A stretch of 64,000 nucleotides of DNA. Source: Actinomycetes bacterium. GTDB lineage: Bacteria > Actinomycetota > Coriobacteriia > Coriobacteriales > Eggerthellaceae. The stretch spans positions 1-64,000 of the forward strand of contig JAEWQO010000012.1 of NCBI GenBank assembly GCA_023460315.1, given 5' to 3'. Positions 1 to 7,966 of the stretch are shown here, piece after piece; the first letter of the stretch is position 1; every line of letters begins with the position of its first letter. The position numbers and the translations under genes were made by a program. The notes under the pieces were generated by a model, which was not told the origin of the DNA, made no database searches, and worked only from the letters and a program-made list of their open reading frames with translations.

Positions 1-524
1 AAGTCCCGGGACGCGGCCCGCATGGCCATACCGATCTTGGTCCGCTTGATCAGCAGAACCAAAACTGCAACCAGCGCAATCACCAAAAACGGGGTGATGA
101 TGGTGACGCGGCTGGTGGTCGTCCCCGCCACGTTCACGCTGTCGCTGATCCAAGGCAGCACCGGATACTGTTTGGCAAGGCCGCCGGTGAGATACCACAT
201 GGAGTTTTGCAGCAGATAGCTCATACCGATGGCCGAGATCATGACGGACATGCGGGGCGCGGTGCGCAGCGGCCGGTAGGCCACCTTTTCCACCAACACG
301 CCCAGCAGCACCGTCAGCACGATGGTCAAAGGAATGGAAACGCTCAGGGGCATGGTCGCGGCGGCATAGACCATAATAAAGCCGGCAACCGTGAAAATAT
401 CACCGTGGGCAAAGTTAATCAGGCGCAGGATGCCATACACCATCGTGTAGCCGATGGCGATCAGGGCATACTGCCCGCCCACAGAAATGCCTGCCAGCAG
501 ATAGGGCAGGATTTTGTCAAGCAT
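1..524 (-). CDS. livH: Branched-chain amino acid ABC transporter permease, LivH-like, 3' truncated by window edge
   Basis: The reverse strand reads from an ATG at 524 to the window edge without a stop. GGAGG lies about 7 bases upstream of this ATG. The protein begins MLDKILPYLLAGISVGGQYA and contains GYTMVYGILRLINFAHGD, the typical start of LivH, the inner-membrane permease that with LivM forms the channel for leucine, isoleucine and valine uptake. About 174 residues with four to five membrane segments are visible, against roughly 290-300 for the family. The partner genes livM, livG and livF would lie left of the window. A homopolymer G/C block separates the gene from everything else here, so it may come from another genome joined in assembly. 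The family call is strong; the linkage to the remaining window is doubtful. Confidence 0.85.
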   Translation of the reverse strand, partial: MLDKILPYLLAGISVGGQYALIAIGYTMVYGILRLINFAHGDIFTVAGFIMVYAAATMPLSVSIPLTIVLTVLLGVLVEKVAYRPLRTAPRMSVMISAIGMSYLLQNSMWYLTGGLAKQYPVLPWISDSVNVAGTTTSRVTIITPFLVIALVAVLVLLIKRTKIGMAMRAASRD

Positions 525-575
525 GGAATTCCCTCCGTTCTCTCCGCTTTCCAAAAGTAGGATTGCGGATCAAAT

Positions 576-597
576 CCCGCGCCAAAGCGCGGGTTTT
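576..597 (+). terminator. Rho-independent terminator-like hairpin
   Basis: A 7-bp stem (576-582 with 587-593) with a CAAA loop is followed by TTTT. In orientation it would end rightward transcription, yet no rightward gene precedes it in the window. It sits in the livH leader region, before the suspected assembly join. Confidence 0.5.
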
Positions 598-666
598 ATT
601 CTGTTCTGCATCGAACCCTTCGGCTCTCGGCTCGATGCAAGCCAGAATTGCTGGGATTAGAAAAGC

Positions 667-714
667 GGGGGGGGGGGGGGCCCCCCCCCCCGGTGGGGGG
701 GGGGGGGGCCCCCC
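667..714. other. G/C homopolymer block, probable assembly junction or artefact
   Basis: The block reads 14 G (667-680), 11 C (681-691), GGT, 14 G (695-708) and 6 C (709-714). Nothing else in the window resembles it. The two sides differ in gene neighbourhood: a livH fragment on the left, a Crp/Fnr gene on the right. Such blocks are unusual in real bacterial genomes and are common at low-quality joins, so it is best treated as a possible chimeric boundary. A genuine G/C tract remains possible. Confidence 0.75.
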
Positions 715-729
715 GATTCTATGCGGTTT

Positions 730-1425
730 TCAGCGTTGATAGGCCAGATGGGAGAGGCGGGTGTCATCGAGAAGTGCGATTGACCCGCGAGAAAGCGCCA
801 CCAGCCCCTCCTGCTGGAAATATTTGAGCATACGGGAGACGACTTCGCGGGCGCTTCCCAGATCCTTTGCGATGTTCTCGTGTGTCCGCTCGAGGGTCCT
901 CGGACTGCTCAGGTCAGCCTCCTCAAGCAGATATGCTGCCAGCCGCTTGTCGAAGCTGACGAACAGAATCTGATGAAACACCCACATGACGTCGGAGAAG
1001 CGCTCTGCAGTCTGACGGTAGGCGTAGGCGTCGACCGGAGCGCTCGCATGCATGAGGGAGCTGAACGACGTGGGGTTCACGACGAGGAGTTCGGCATCGG
1101 TCTTGGCATCGATGAAGATGTCGAAGGTGATGAGGGGGAGGATGCACGACGCGGAAAGAACGCAGCTTTCTCCCTCTTCGATGTGGAACAGGCTGATCTC
1201 GCGCCCGTTCTCTGCGAGCATAGAGGCCCGCAAGGTCCCTCTGACGACAAAGAGCACCCCGATGCAGTCACTGCTGCCGTTATGGACGTGCGCTCCTCGG
1301 GGGAAGGCACGCAGGGTTGATGCTGCCGACAGCGTCTTTTGCTGAAGGGGAGTCAGCTCTTTCCACAGAGGGAAATGCTTTTCGAGAAGATCTGCCGGGT
1401 CTTCTTGCCGTGGAGCGGTGTCCAT
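730..1425 (-). CDS. Crp/Fnr-family transcriptional regulator
   Basis: This is a 231-residue cytoplasmic regulator. The first two thirds form a cyclic-nucleotide-binding-like beta roll (HVHNGSSDCIGVLFVVRGTL, GREISLFHIEEGESCVLSAS). The C-terminal third is a winged helix-turn-helix containing the recognition segment DLGSAREVVSRMLKYFQQEG. The start at ATG 1425 (MDTAPRQEDPADLL) is chosen because AAGAGG lies just upstream; the frame stays open further upstream but without a ribosome site. There is no N-terminal FNR-type four-cysteine cluster; C128 and C133 (approximate) lie in the beta roll. The ligand is unknown. The gene diverges from the enolase-superfamily gene at 1942 across about 500 bases and may regulate it. 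Confidence 0.85.
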   Translation of the reverse strand: MDTAPRQEDPADLLEKHFPLWKELTPLQQKTLSAASTLRAFPRGAHVHNGSSDCIGVLFVVRGTLRASMLAENGREISLFHIEEGESCVLSASCILPLITFDIFIDAKTDAELLVVNPTSFSSLMHASAPVDAYAYRQTAERFSDVMWVFHQILFVSFDKRLAAYLLEEADLSSPRTLERTHENIAKDLGSAREVVSRMLKYFQQEGLVALSRGSIALLDDTRLSHLAYQR

Positions 1426-1941
1426 GAGATGCCTCTTTTCAGGCGATGGAGCAATTGAAAGATGGGTCCATTGTACTACGCCGCACGAGGCCGATCTGCC
1501 TCCTGCGGCTGCCGAGTCTGTGGACAAGGGTCCTTTCGCTCGGCAGCATGCTGCCGACAACCGGTTCTGTGGCACAACAATCACCGATTAGTGTGCCGGC
1601 GAGTCCGGATCGGCGTGCAGCATTGCCACCGGACGATGTGTGGGGAATCCTCCTGACAACGCAGGGCGCCACAGTGCGGGGAAGGGCAAGGCCGGGGTGA
1701 TGCTCCGTCTGGCCGTTGGCGGCAGTGTCGTGGTCGGGCTGGAAAGCGGTGTGGACACGATATTATCGACGAGGTCACGATGCAGGGAATTCCTGCCATG
1801 TCTTGCGCGCGCTCACCGATCGTGACAAGATGCAAAAGTGAGCGAATGCGCTGGCGTGAAGAGGGGCGGGGCAGACTGTTTTTCCTGCGGTCTCCTTTTC
1901 ATTCTTGGTTGGGCCCTCGAAACGAAAGGCGATGATGCGTC
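1426..1941. other. Intergenic region between divergent genes, no gene seen
   Basis: This 516-base spacer should carry both divergent promoters. A short imperfect palindrome around TGTGGCACA (1567-1582) and a TCAC/GTGA dyad near 1815-1827 are visible, but neither is convincing as a Crp/Fnr site. The short open frames here overlap on both strands and have no ribosome sites or recognisable domains. Confidence 0.5.
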
Positions 1942-3036
1942 ATGCAGATCAATCACGTGCAAGCTATTCCCGTCGACCTTCCCCTTCCTCATCCGATGGA
2001 GTGGGCGACTGGCCGCATGACCAGCCAGGCTCATGTGCTTATCCGCATCATGACCGATGAAGGCGTCGAGGGGATTGCCGAGGCGATTCCCCGTGAGAAC
2101 ATCTACGGAGAGACGCAGGTCGGCATGGTCCATGTGGTGAATAACCTGCTGGCTCCCTTGATTGTGGGCCTTGATCCCTTCGATGTCGAGAAAGCCCATG
2201 AGAAGATGGCTTTCGTCAAGGGAAATCTTGCGGCCAAAGGGGGCATTGACGTTGCCCTCTGGGACATCATGGGCAAAGTGTGTGGCATCCCCTGCCATAA
2301 ATTGCTGGGCGGTTATCGGGAGAGGATCGCCCCGAGCCGCATCCTGTGGCTGACGGATGATGCGTCTCTGCTCGACCAAGCTCGCGACCTGCATGGAAAG
2401 GGATACCGTGCTTTTAAAGTGAAGGGAGGCTTGGACCCCGAAGCCGACATTCGTCGCGTCCGTGCTCTGCGGGGAGCGGTTTCGCCTGACACGAAAATCT
2501 ACATCGACGGAAACCAGAGCTATTCCTACTTTGGAGCGAAGAGGGTCTATGACGCGCTTCGGGGGGATCTTGACTATTTCGAGGAGCCGATCGCGGCGAC
2601 GAACGAAAAGGATCGCGTGAGACTCGCCCACGCCGTCGACATCCCCCTTGTCGGGGACGAAAGCAATTTCACCTTGTACGACGTTGCCCACCAGATCGAT
2701 CTCGACGCGCTCTCTGTCATGATGGTCAAGATTCCCCGCAGCGGTTTCACCTATGGCCGCAAGATCGCCGCGCTCTGTGAGGCGTATCATCGACCGATGA
2801 TGATAGGAAGCCAATCGGAAAGTGCCCTGGGAATGGTGGCCATCATCCATCTGGGCTGCGCGATGAGGGCCATCAGCTATCCGTGCGAATTCATGGACTA
2901 CGATGACGCATCGGCTCCGAGCCTTATCAATGAGCGCATCCGCATGGAAGACGGCCGTGTCTATCCGCCTGAGGGCCCGGGGCTCGGCGTCACGTTGGAT
3001 GAGGATGCGGTCAGACGTTATACGGTTCAGGGGTAG
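1942..3036 (+). CDS. Enolase-superfamily enzyme, mandelate racemase/muconate cycloisomerase type
   Basis: The 364-residue protein has the capping domain followed by the (beta/alpha)7-beta barrel of the MR/MLE group. Visible catalytic residues are the KxK motif (K159, K161 in YRAFKVKGG), metal ligands D189 (YIDGNQS), E215 (FEEPI) and D239 (VGDES), and the opposite-face lysine K263 (MMVKIPRSG). This pattern marks the muconate-cycloisomerase subgroup, which includes cycloisomerases, dipeptide epimerases, o-succinylbenzoate synthase and N-acylamino acid racemase. These abstract a proton alpha to a carboxylate with Mg2+ help. The substrate cannot be read from the sequence. The ATG at 1942 has AAAGG about 13 bases upstream. 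A strong hairpin terminator follows at 3163. Confidence 0.85.
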   Translation: MQINHVQAIPVDLPLPHPMEWATGRMTSQAHVLIRIMTDEGVEGIAEAIPRENIYGETQVGMVHVVNNLLAPLIVGLDPFDVEKAHEKMAFVKGNLAAKGGIDVALWDIMGKVCGIPCHKLLGGYRERIAPSRILWLTDDASLLDQARDLHGKGYRAFKVKGGLDPEADIRRVRALRGAVSPDTKIYIDGNQSYSYFGAKRVYDALRGDLDYFEEPIAATNEKDRVRLAHAVDIPLVGDESNFTLYDVAHQIDLDALSVMMVKIPRSGFTYGRKIAALCEAYHRPMMIGSQSESALGMVAIIHLGCAMRAISYPCEFMDYDDASAPSLINERIRMEDGRVYPPEGPGLGVTLDEDAVRRYTVQG

Positions 3037-3162
3037 TGACGCGAGGCATCTTTGGCGCTGCCCTTCCCGACGGAAGTTCCCGGATGAGGAAAAGTGCCCG
3101 CACGCGCGGCCGGCGTGCGAACCGAGCGCCGGGAGCCTTGAGTCTGCTGGTAGAATGAAAGA

Positions 3163-3200
3163 GGGCCTGCCTCGTGCAGGCCCGGGTATTTTCCTCTTTA
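3163..3200 (+). terminator. Rho-independent terminator
   Basis: A perfect 8-bp stem GGGCCTGC/GCAGGCCC (3163-3170 with 3176-3183) with a five-base loop is followed by a T-rich run. It lies between the MR/MLE gene and the RarD-like gene and separates their transcripts. Confidence 0.75.
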
Positions 3201-3225
3201 TTTCGACAGAGAGCAGCAACCTTCT

Positions 3226-4203
3226 ATGAAAGCACGCAACATGGCCTCCCCGACATCTCCGACAGACAAGACCGGATTCCTCCAAGGACTGGGATGCTAT
3301 GTGCTGTGGGGAGTCATGCCCGTGTATTGGAAGCTGCTTTCGGCTATACCTGCGTTGGAGGTGCTTGCTTGGCGCATGGTCTGGTCGTGCGTCTTCATGG
3401 TGGCGCTGTGCGTCGTGGTGAAGCGGACGAAGTTCCTTCCTCTGTTCAGAGAGCCGCGGGCGGTGCGAACCTTTCTGGTTTCAGGCCTGCTCATAACTTG
3501 CAACTGGGGCGTGTTCGTCTGGGCGGCGAACAGCGGCCACCTGCTGGAGACGAGCATTGGGTACTATCTGTGTCCTCTTTGCAACATCGTGTTGGGATTG
3601 GTCGTCTTCCAAGAGCGGCTTACGCGCATGCAGACGGTGGCGACGGTGCTCGCTGCGGTGGGAGTTGTCTATTTCGTCGTTGTGCATGGCGGTTCCATCT
3701 GGATATCCTTTGTGTTGGCGGCCACGTTCAGCGTATACGGTGCCGTGAAGAAAAGGGGTGGCTATCCCGCTTTGCCGGGCATGGCGTTCGAATCCCTTCT
3801 GACGGGAGCTCTCGGCGCGCTCGCTCTGGTCGTTGGCGCTGTCGCGCCGTGGGTGTGGCAGGTGACGCCGGCCACACCCGATCCCATCGCCATCGCTTCA
3901 CCCGAGATCGACCTTGTCCTTTTTGTGGGGTGCGGCATACTCACCGCGATACCGTTGCTGCTCTATTCGGCAGCGGCGAATCGCATCTCGATGACGGTGC
4001 TGGGATTCTTGCAATACGTGAGTCCCACCATTTCCCTCGTGTTGGCCGTCGTGTTCTTCGGCGAGGATTTCACGGTGGCCCATGGCGTGTGCTTCGGCCT
4101 CATCTGGCTTGGCATTGCGGTGGTTGGCGCGGAGGCGTTCGTCCTCAATCGGACGGGAAGGGCGCAGGCTGGTTCTGCCGCGCTCGCCGATGCGGGAAAA
4201 TGA
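3226..4203 (+). CDS. rarD: EamA-family transporter, RarD-like
   Basis: The 325-residue integral membrane protein has about ten hydrophobic segments arranged as two EamA repeats. Diagnostic stretches are GLGCYVLWGVMPVYWKLL at the N-terminus, LLITCNWGVFVWAANSGH, GYYLCPLCNIVLG and VLGFLQYVSPTISLVLAV, which match RarD (chloramphenicol-sensitivity protein family). RarD proteins are drug/metabolite transporter superfamily permeases; the physiological substrate is not known. The start at ATG 3226 is the first in frame; ATG 3241 is an alternative. Neither has a strong ribosome site, so the exact N-terminus is uncertain. The gene appears monocistronic. Confidence 0.88.
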   Translation: MKARNMASPTSPTDKTGFLQGLGCYVLWGVMPVYWKLLSAIPALEVLAWRMVWSCVFMVALCVVVKRTKFLPLFREPRAVRTFLVSGLLITCNWGVFVWAANSGHLLETSIGYYLCPLCNIVLGLVVFQERLTRMQTVATVLAAVGVVYFVVVHGGSIWISFVLAATFSVYGAVKKRGGYPALPGMAFESLLTGALGALALVVGAVAPWVWQVTPATPDPIAIASPEIDLVLFVGCGILTAIPLLLYSAAANRISMTVLGFLQYVSPTISLVLAVVFFGEDFTVAHGVCFGLIWLGIAVVGAEAFVLNRTGRAQAGSAALADAGK

Positions 4204-4349
4204 GCCGTTTCGGCGAACCGGCGCGTCGGGCAAGGTCGCATGCGCGGTCCTTCGCTGATCTGGCAAGGGAAGCGGTCGGTGTGAGAATGGGGCATGCTAT
4301 GATATCCGTCGACTGAAACGGCGATGTGGCATGATGGAGGAAGACCTTG

Positions 4350-5027
4350 ATGGAGCAGTATAAGCAGGATTTCATCGAATTCATGGTTGAGAGCGAGGTG
4401 CTCAAGTTTGGGACGTTCACGCTGAAAAGTGGTCGAACCTCGCCGTTCTTCATGAATGCCGGAGCGTATGTCACGGGTTCTCAGCTGCAGCGGCTCGGCC
4501 GCTTTTACGCGCAGGCCATCCATGACAGCTTCGGTCTCGATTTCGACGTGGTGTTTGGCCCCTCCTACAAGGGCATACCCTTGGCGGTTGTCACCGTGAT
4601 GGCCCTGAGCGAATTGTATGGGGTCGAAGTCCGCTATTGCTCGAACCGCAAAGAAGCCAAAGATCACGGCGATGCCGGCATCTTGCTGGGGAGTGCGCTT
4701 CATGACGGAGACCGCGTGGTCATGGTCGAGGATGTGACGACGTCGGGCAAGTCTATCGAGGAAACGTATCCCCTCTTGCTGTCACAGGCCAATGTCGAAG
4801 TCAAAGGACTCATGGTGTCGCTCAACAGGATGGAAGTGGGCAAGGGCGGCCAGAGGTGCGCGCTCGACGAGGTGCGTGAGCGCTATGGGTTTCCCACCAA
4901 GGCCATCGTGGACATGGACGAGGTGGTCGCTTGCCTCCACAACAGGGAGCAGGGGGGCAAGGTGGTCATCGACGATTCGGTCAAGGCCGCGCTCGATTCC
5001 TATTATGAGAAGTATGGTGTGCGCTGA
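4350..5027 (+). CDS. pyrE: Orotate phosphoribosyltransferase
   Basis: This 225-residue cytosolic enzyme joins orotate to PRPP to give orotidine 5'-phosphate in pyrimidine synthesis. The family N-terminus is visible (FGTFTLKSGRTSPFFMNAG), as is the PRPP-binding loop VVMVEDVTTSGKS near residues 120-132, with the two acidic residues that hold Mg-pyrophosphate. FGPSYKGIPLAVV binds the 5'-phosphate side. ATG 4350 is preferred because GGAGG (4336-4340) is 9 bases upstream; a TTG at 4347 is also possible. No other pyrimidine gene is adjacent. The length is normal for the longer OPRTase subgroup. Confidence 0.95.
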   Translation: MEQYKQDFIEFMVESEVLKFGTFTLKSGRTSPFFMNAGAYVTGSQLQRLGRFYAQAIHDSFGLDFDVVFGPSYKGIPLAVVTVMALSELYGVEVRYCSNRKEAKDHGDAGILLGSALHDGDRVVMVEDVTTSGKSIEETYPLLLSQANVEVKGLMVSLNRMEVGKGGQRCALDEVRERYGFPTKAIVDMDEVVACLHNREQGGKVVIDDSVKAALDSYYEKYGVR

Positions 5028-5178
5028 CAGGTTGAGGCGGATGCGCAAGGCGCCTGAGCGCATGGTGGAGACTGGCGTGTCGCGGTAGGGGCACGGGCCG
5101 ATCTTGCCGAAGCGCTCGGCGCTTGCAATGTTTCTGCGTCAGGAGAGAGGTGCTTCGTTGCATTTTCGCCTGTGTTTC

Positions 5179-5206
5179 TTGACATCCCCTCCGTCCGTAT
5201 TACAAT
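5179..5206 (+). promoter_or_regulatory. Sigma-70-type promoter of htpG
   Basis: TTGACA (5179-5184) and TACAAT (5201-5206) are separated by 16 bases. The -35 is perfect and the -10 nearly so. A CIRCE operator begins six bases after the -10, so a bound repressor would cover the transcription start. Confidence 0.8.
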
Positions 5207-5211
5207 TTCGG

Positions 5212-5238
5212 TTAGCACTCTATGGCGGGGACTGCTAA
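5212..5238 (+). promoter_or_regulatory. CIRCE operator (HrcA-binding inverted repeat)
   Basis: The sequence TTAGCACTC (5212-5220), nine bases, then GACTGCTAA (5230-5238) matches the CIRCE consensus TTAGCACTC-N9-GAGTGCTAA with one mismatch in the right arm. CIRCE is bound by the heat-shock repressor HrcA, which is released when GroEL is occupied by unfolded protein. Its place just downstream of the -10 box implies direct repression of htpG. Confidence 0.9.
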
Positions 5239-5277
5239 CGTGTTTCCGCTGGGACTGGGAAACAACGAAGGGAAGGC

Positions 5278-7212
5278 ATGCAAACCATGCGTAAGTTCAA
5301 AACGGAGAGCAAAAAGCTGCTCGACCTCATGATCAACTCCATCTATACGAATCGCGAGATATTCCTGAGGGAGCTCATTTCAAACGCATCCGATGCGGTG
5401 GATAAGCTGTATTTCAGAAGCCTCACTGACAACACGATTCAGTTTTCAAAGGACGATCTGGGAATCCTCATATCGTTTGACAAGGATGCCCGCACAATTA
5501 CCGTGTCCGACAGCGGCATTGGCATGACGAAAGATGATCTCGACCGCAATTTGGGCACGATCGCTCATTCTGACAGCATGGCATTCAAGATGGAGAATGA
5601 TCAGGCGCAAGGTGACGACGTCGACATCATCGGGCAGTTCGGCGTCGGATTCTACTCCGCGTTCATGGTTGCCAAAAGCGTGCGTGTCGTCTCCCGGGCC
5701 TATGGGAGCGAAGAGGCATGGTCGTGGGAAAGCGATGGCATTGAGGGATACACGGTCAGCGCAGCCGAGCGTGATGACCATGGCACCGATGTCACCCTCA
5801 CGCTCAAGGACGACACCGACGAGGAGAAGTTCAGCACGTACCTTTCCGAATATGGCCTGAAGGATCTCATTAAACGCTACAGCAACTACGTCCGCTACCC
5901 CATCAGGATGGAAGTCACCAAGTCGCGTGAGCTGCCCAAGCCGGAGGATGCGGGCGACGATTACACGCCGCAGTACGAAAGCTACCAGGAGCTTGAAACC
6001 GTCAATTCCATGATCCCTATCTGGAAACGTCGGAAGTCCGAGGTCAGCCAAGAGGAATACGACGAGTTCTACAAGGCGGATTTCCATGATTTCTCGGATC
6101 CCGTGCGCACCATTTCCATCCATGCCGAGGGAGCGCTGTCGTACGACGCGCTGCTGTTCGTGCCCGGCCGTGCCCCCTTCGACCTGTACAGCCGTGACTA
6201 TCAGAAGGGGCTTGCGCTTTATAGCTCCAACGTGCTCATCATGGAGAAGTGCGAGGAACTGCTGCCCGATTACTACAACTTCGTCCGCGGCGTCGTGGAT
6301 AGCCAGGATCTCACGCTCAACATCTCACGGGAGACACTTCAGCACAACAGCCAGCTGCGCGCCATTGCTCAGAAGATCGAGAAGAAGATCACCTCGGACT
6401 TGGAGAACATGCGTGACAACGACCGGGAGGGTTACGAGGCATTCTTCGAGAACTTCGGCCGCGGGCTGAAATACGGCATCTATTCCAGCTACGGTGCACG
6501 GAAGGACACGCTCGCAGACCTGCTGCTGTTCTATTCCGCGAAGCAGGACAGGTTGGTGACGCTGGCGGAATACGTCGAGTCCATGGCTGACGGGCAGGAG
6601 TCCCTGTACTATGCGGTGGGCGATTCCATCGAGCGCCTGACGAAGATGCCCATCGTGAAGACGGTGCTCGCAAAGGGCTACGACGTTTTGCTGTGCACCC
6701 AGGACGTTGACGAGTTCTGCTTCACTGCCATGCGCGACTACGGGGCAGACGAGAAGGGAGAGGGCGCAAAAGAACTCAAGAACGTGGCGGGGGGAGACCT
6801 CGGTCTTGCGTCCGAAGAGGAGAAGACCGAGGCCGAAGAGGTCACCAAGGAAAACGACGACCTGTTCAAGGCTCTCAAGGATGCATTGGGCGATCAGGTG
6901 ACAAAGGTTGCTGTCTCCGCGCGCCTGACCGACGAGCCCGCGTGCATCACCACCGAGGGTCCGGTCTCCCTGGAAATGGAGAAGATCCTGGCGCAAGGGC
7001 CGGATGGCGACGACGTCAAATCTCAGCGCGTGCTGGAAGTCAACGCGAAACATCCGGTGTTTGCCGTGTTGAAGGAGGCCCAGGCTGCCGGAGATGCCGA
7101 CAAGGTGAAGCTCTATGCCGATCTGCTGTATAACCAGGCATTGCTTGTCGAGGGCATGCCTATCGAAGACCCGGTTGCCTTTGCGAATGCTGTGGCGAAG
7201 CTGATGGCATAG
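5278..7212 (+). CDS. htpG: Chaperone protein HtpG (Hsp90)
   Basis: The 644-residue cytosolic ATP-dependent chaperone contains the GHKL ATPase domain. Visible motifs are LRELISNASDAVDKL (with the Mg-binding Asn), DSGIGMT, LGTIAHSDS and GQFGVGFYSAFMVA, followed by the middle domain arginine segment (NISRETLQHNSQL) and a C-terminal dimerisation domain. Length is typical for bacterial HtpG. ATG 5278 follows GGGAAGG closely; ATG 5287 would give a more usual spacing. The gene is transcribed alone from the promoter at 5179 under a CIRCE operator, so it should be induced by heat or misfolded protein through HrcA. A perfect parS palindrome follows 46 bases after the stop. Confidence 0.97.
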   Translation: MQTMRKFKTESKKLLDLMINSIYTNREIFLRELISNASDAVDKLYFRSLTDNTIQFSKDDLGILISFDKDARTITVSDSGIGMTKDDLDRNLGTIAHSDSMAFKMENDQAQGDDVDIIGQFGVGFYSAFMVAKSVRVVSRAYGSEEAWSWESDGIEGYTVSAAERDDHGTDVTLTLKDDTDEEKFSTYLSEYGLKDLIKRYSNYVRYPIRMEVTKSRELPKPEDAGDDYTPQYESYQELETVNSMIPIWKRRKSEVSQEEYDEFYKADFHDFSDPVRTISIHAEGALSYDALLFVPGRAPFDLYSRDYQKGLALYSSNVLIMEKCEELLPDYYNFVRGVVDSQDLTLNISRETLQHNSQLRAIAQKIEKKITSDLENMRDNDREGYEAFFENFGRGLKYGIYSSYGARKDTLADLLLFYSAKQDRLVTLAEYVESMADGQESLYYAVGDSIERLTKMPIVKTVLAKGYDVLLCTQDVDEFCFTAMRDYGADEKGEGAKELKNVAGGDLGLASEEEKTEAEEVTKENDDLFKALKDALGDQVTKVAVSARLTDEPACITTEGPVSLEMEKILAQGPDGDDVKSQRVLEVNAKHPVFAVLKEAQAAGDADKVKLYADLLYNQALLVEGMPIEDPVAFANAVAKLMA

Positions 7213-7258
7213 CCGCACCTCGCACTGCGCCGTCTCACTTCCCCTCTTGCCGAACGGG

Positions 7259-7274
7259 TGTTTCACGTGAAACA
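7259..7274. promoter_or_regulatory. parS site (ParB/Spo0J-binding palindrome) 1
   Basis: The 16-base core TGTTTCACGTGAAACA is identical to the Bacillus parS consensus, and the dyad extends perfectly to 28 bases (7253-7280). ParB loads here, spreads and recruits SMC for origin segregation. It lies between htpG and the nitroreductase gene. The extended dyad could also act as a hairpin after htpG, but two more copies of the same core in the window argue for parS. Confidence 0.92.
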
Positions 7275-7340
7275 CCCGTTTGCCGTTATGGCAGCGATTT
7301 GAAAATTGGCGTGGCGGAGTTTTGGGCTGTGCGCTATCAT

Positions 7341-7382
7341 CGAACGACGAACGACGAACGACGAACGACGAACGACGAACGA
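7341..7382 (+). repeat. Tandem repeat, 6 exact copies of CGAACGA
   Basis: Six uninterrupted copies of the 7-mer CGAACGA lie 4 bases before the ribosome site of the nitroreductase gene. A seven-base unit would change spacing or frame if slippage altered copy number. Confidence 0.95.
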
Positions 7383-7398
7383 GTCGAAGGAGGCCGGC

Positions 7399-7905
7399 AT
7401 GGTCGAGGCCATTTTCAAGCGGGCAAGCGTGAGGAAGTTCACTGACGAAGCCGTGACGGATGACGAGGTGCGCGCGCTGCTCCGGGCGGGCATGGCGGCG
7501 CCCTCGGGCGGGAATCAGCAGCCTTGGGAATTTTATGTGGTGCGCGACCGAGAGACGCTTGCAAAGCTGTCGGAGGCAAGCCCCTATGCGAAGCCCGCTG
7601 CTGGCGCTGCATGTGCCATCGTGCCCTGCACGCGCACGGAAGGGCTTCGGTTTCCCAGCATTGTCGCGCAGGACATGGGCGCGGCGGTGGAGAACATTCT
7701 TCTGGAGGCTGCCGGGCGAGATCTTGGCGCCGTGTGGATGGGCATTGCTCCCGAGCCGGAGCGCATGGCGGCGATTGCGGAAATCATCGGCTCTCCCGCA
7801 ACCCTTGAGCCCTTTGCCCTCATTGCCGTTGGCCATCCGGCGGCCGAGCCGGCTCCGAAGGGATCTGAGCGTTTCGACGAGAGTCGCATTCACTGGCTGT
7901 CGTAA
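7399..7905 (+). CDS. Nitroreductase-family flavoprotein
   Basis: The 168-residue protein has the FMN-binding nitroreductase fold. The N-terminal FKRASVRKFTDEAVTDDEV supplies the phosphate-binding arginines, MAAPSGGNQQPWEFYVV is the conserved flavin-pocket segment, and QDMGAAVENILLEAAGRDLGAVWMG forms the dimer helix. Such enzymes use NAD(P)H to reduce nitro groups, quinones or enones; the substrate is unknown. The start is ATG 7399 because AAGGAGG (7387-7393) is ideally placed; the open frame upstream runs through a 7-bp tandem repeat. A 14-bp stem terminator follows and is shared with the converging dehydratase operon. Confidence 0.9.
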   Translation: MVEAIFKRASVRKFTDEAVTDDEVRALLRAGMAAPSGGNQQPWEFYVVRDRETLAKLSEASPYAKPAAGAACAIVPCTRTEGLRFPSIVAQDMGAAVENILLEAAGRDLGAVWMGIAPEPERMAAIAEIIGSPATLEPFALIAVGHPAAEPAPKGSERFDESRIHWLS

Positions 7906-7911
7906 GCGGAT

Positions 7912-7944
7912 GGGGGGAGAAGGCATTCTGTGCCTTCTCCCCCC
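7912..7944. terminator. Bidirectional hairpin terminator
   Basis: A perfect 14-bp stem (7912-7925 with 7931-7944) with loop TTCTG lies between the converging nitroreductase and activase genes. There is no U-tract on either strand, so the mechanism may not be classical, but its strength and position suggest transcription ends here from both sides. Confidence 0.6.
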
Positions 7945-7966
7945 GGGGGCGTTCGCGGCAACGCCT

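Noticed and set aside
1567..1583. TGTGGCACA palindrome as a Crp/Fnr operator near the divergent regulator
   Set aside because: It is short, imperfect at the centre and lacks the wider half-site pattern; one such match in a 500-base gap is not persuasive.
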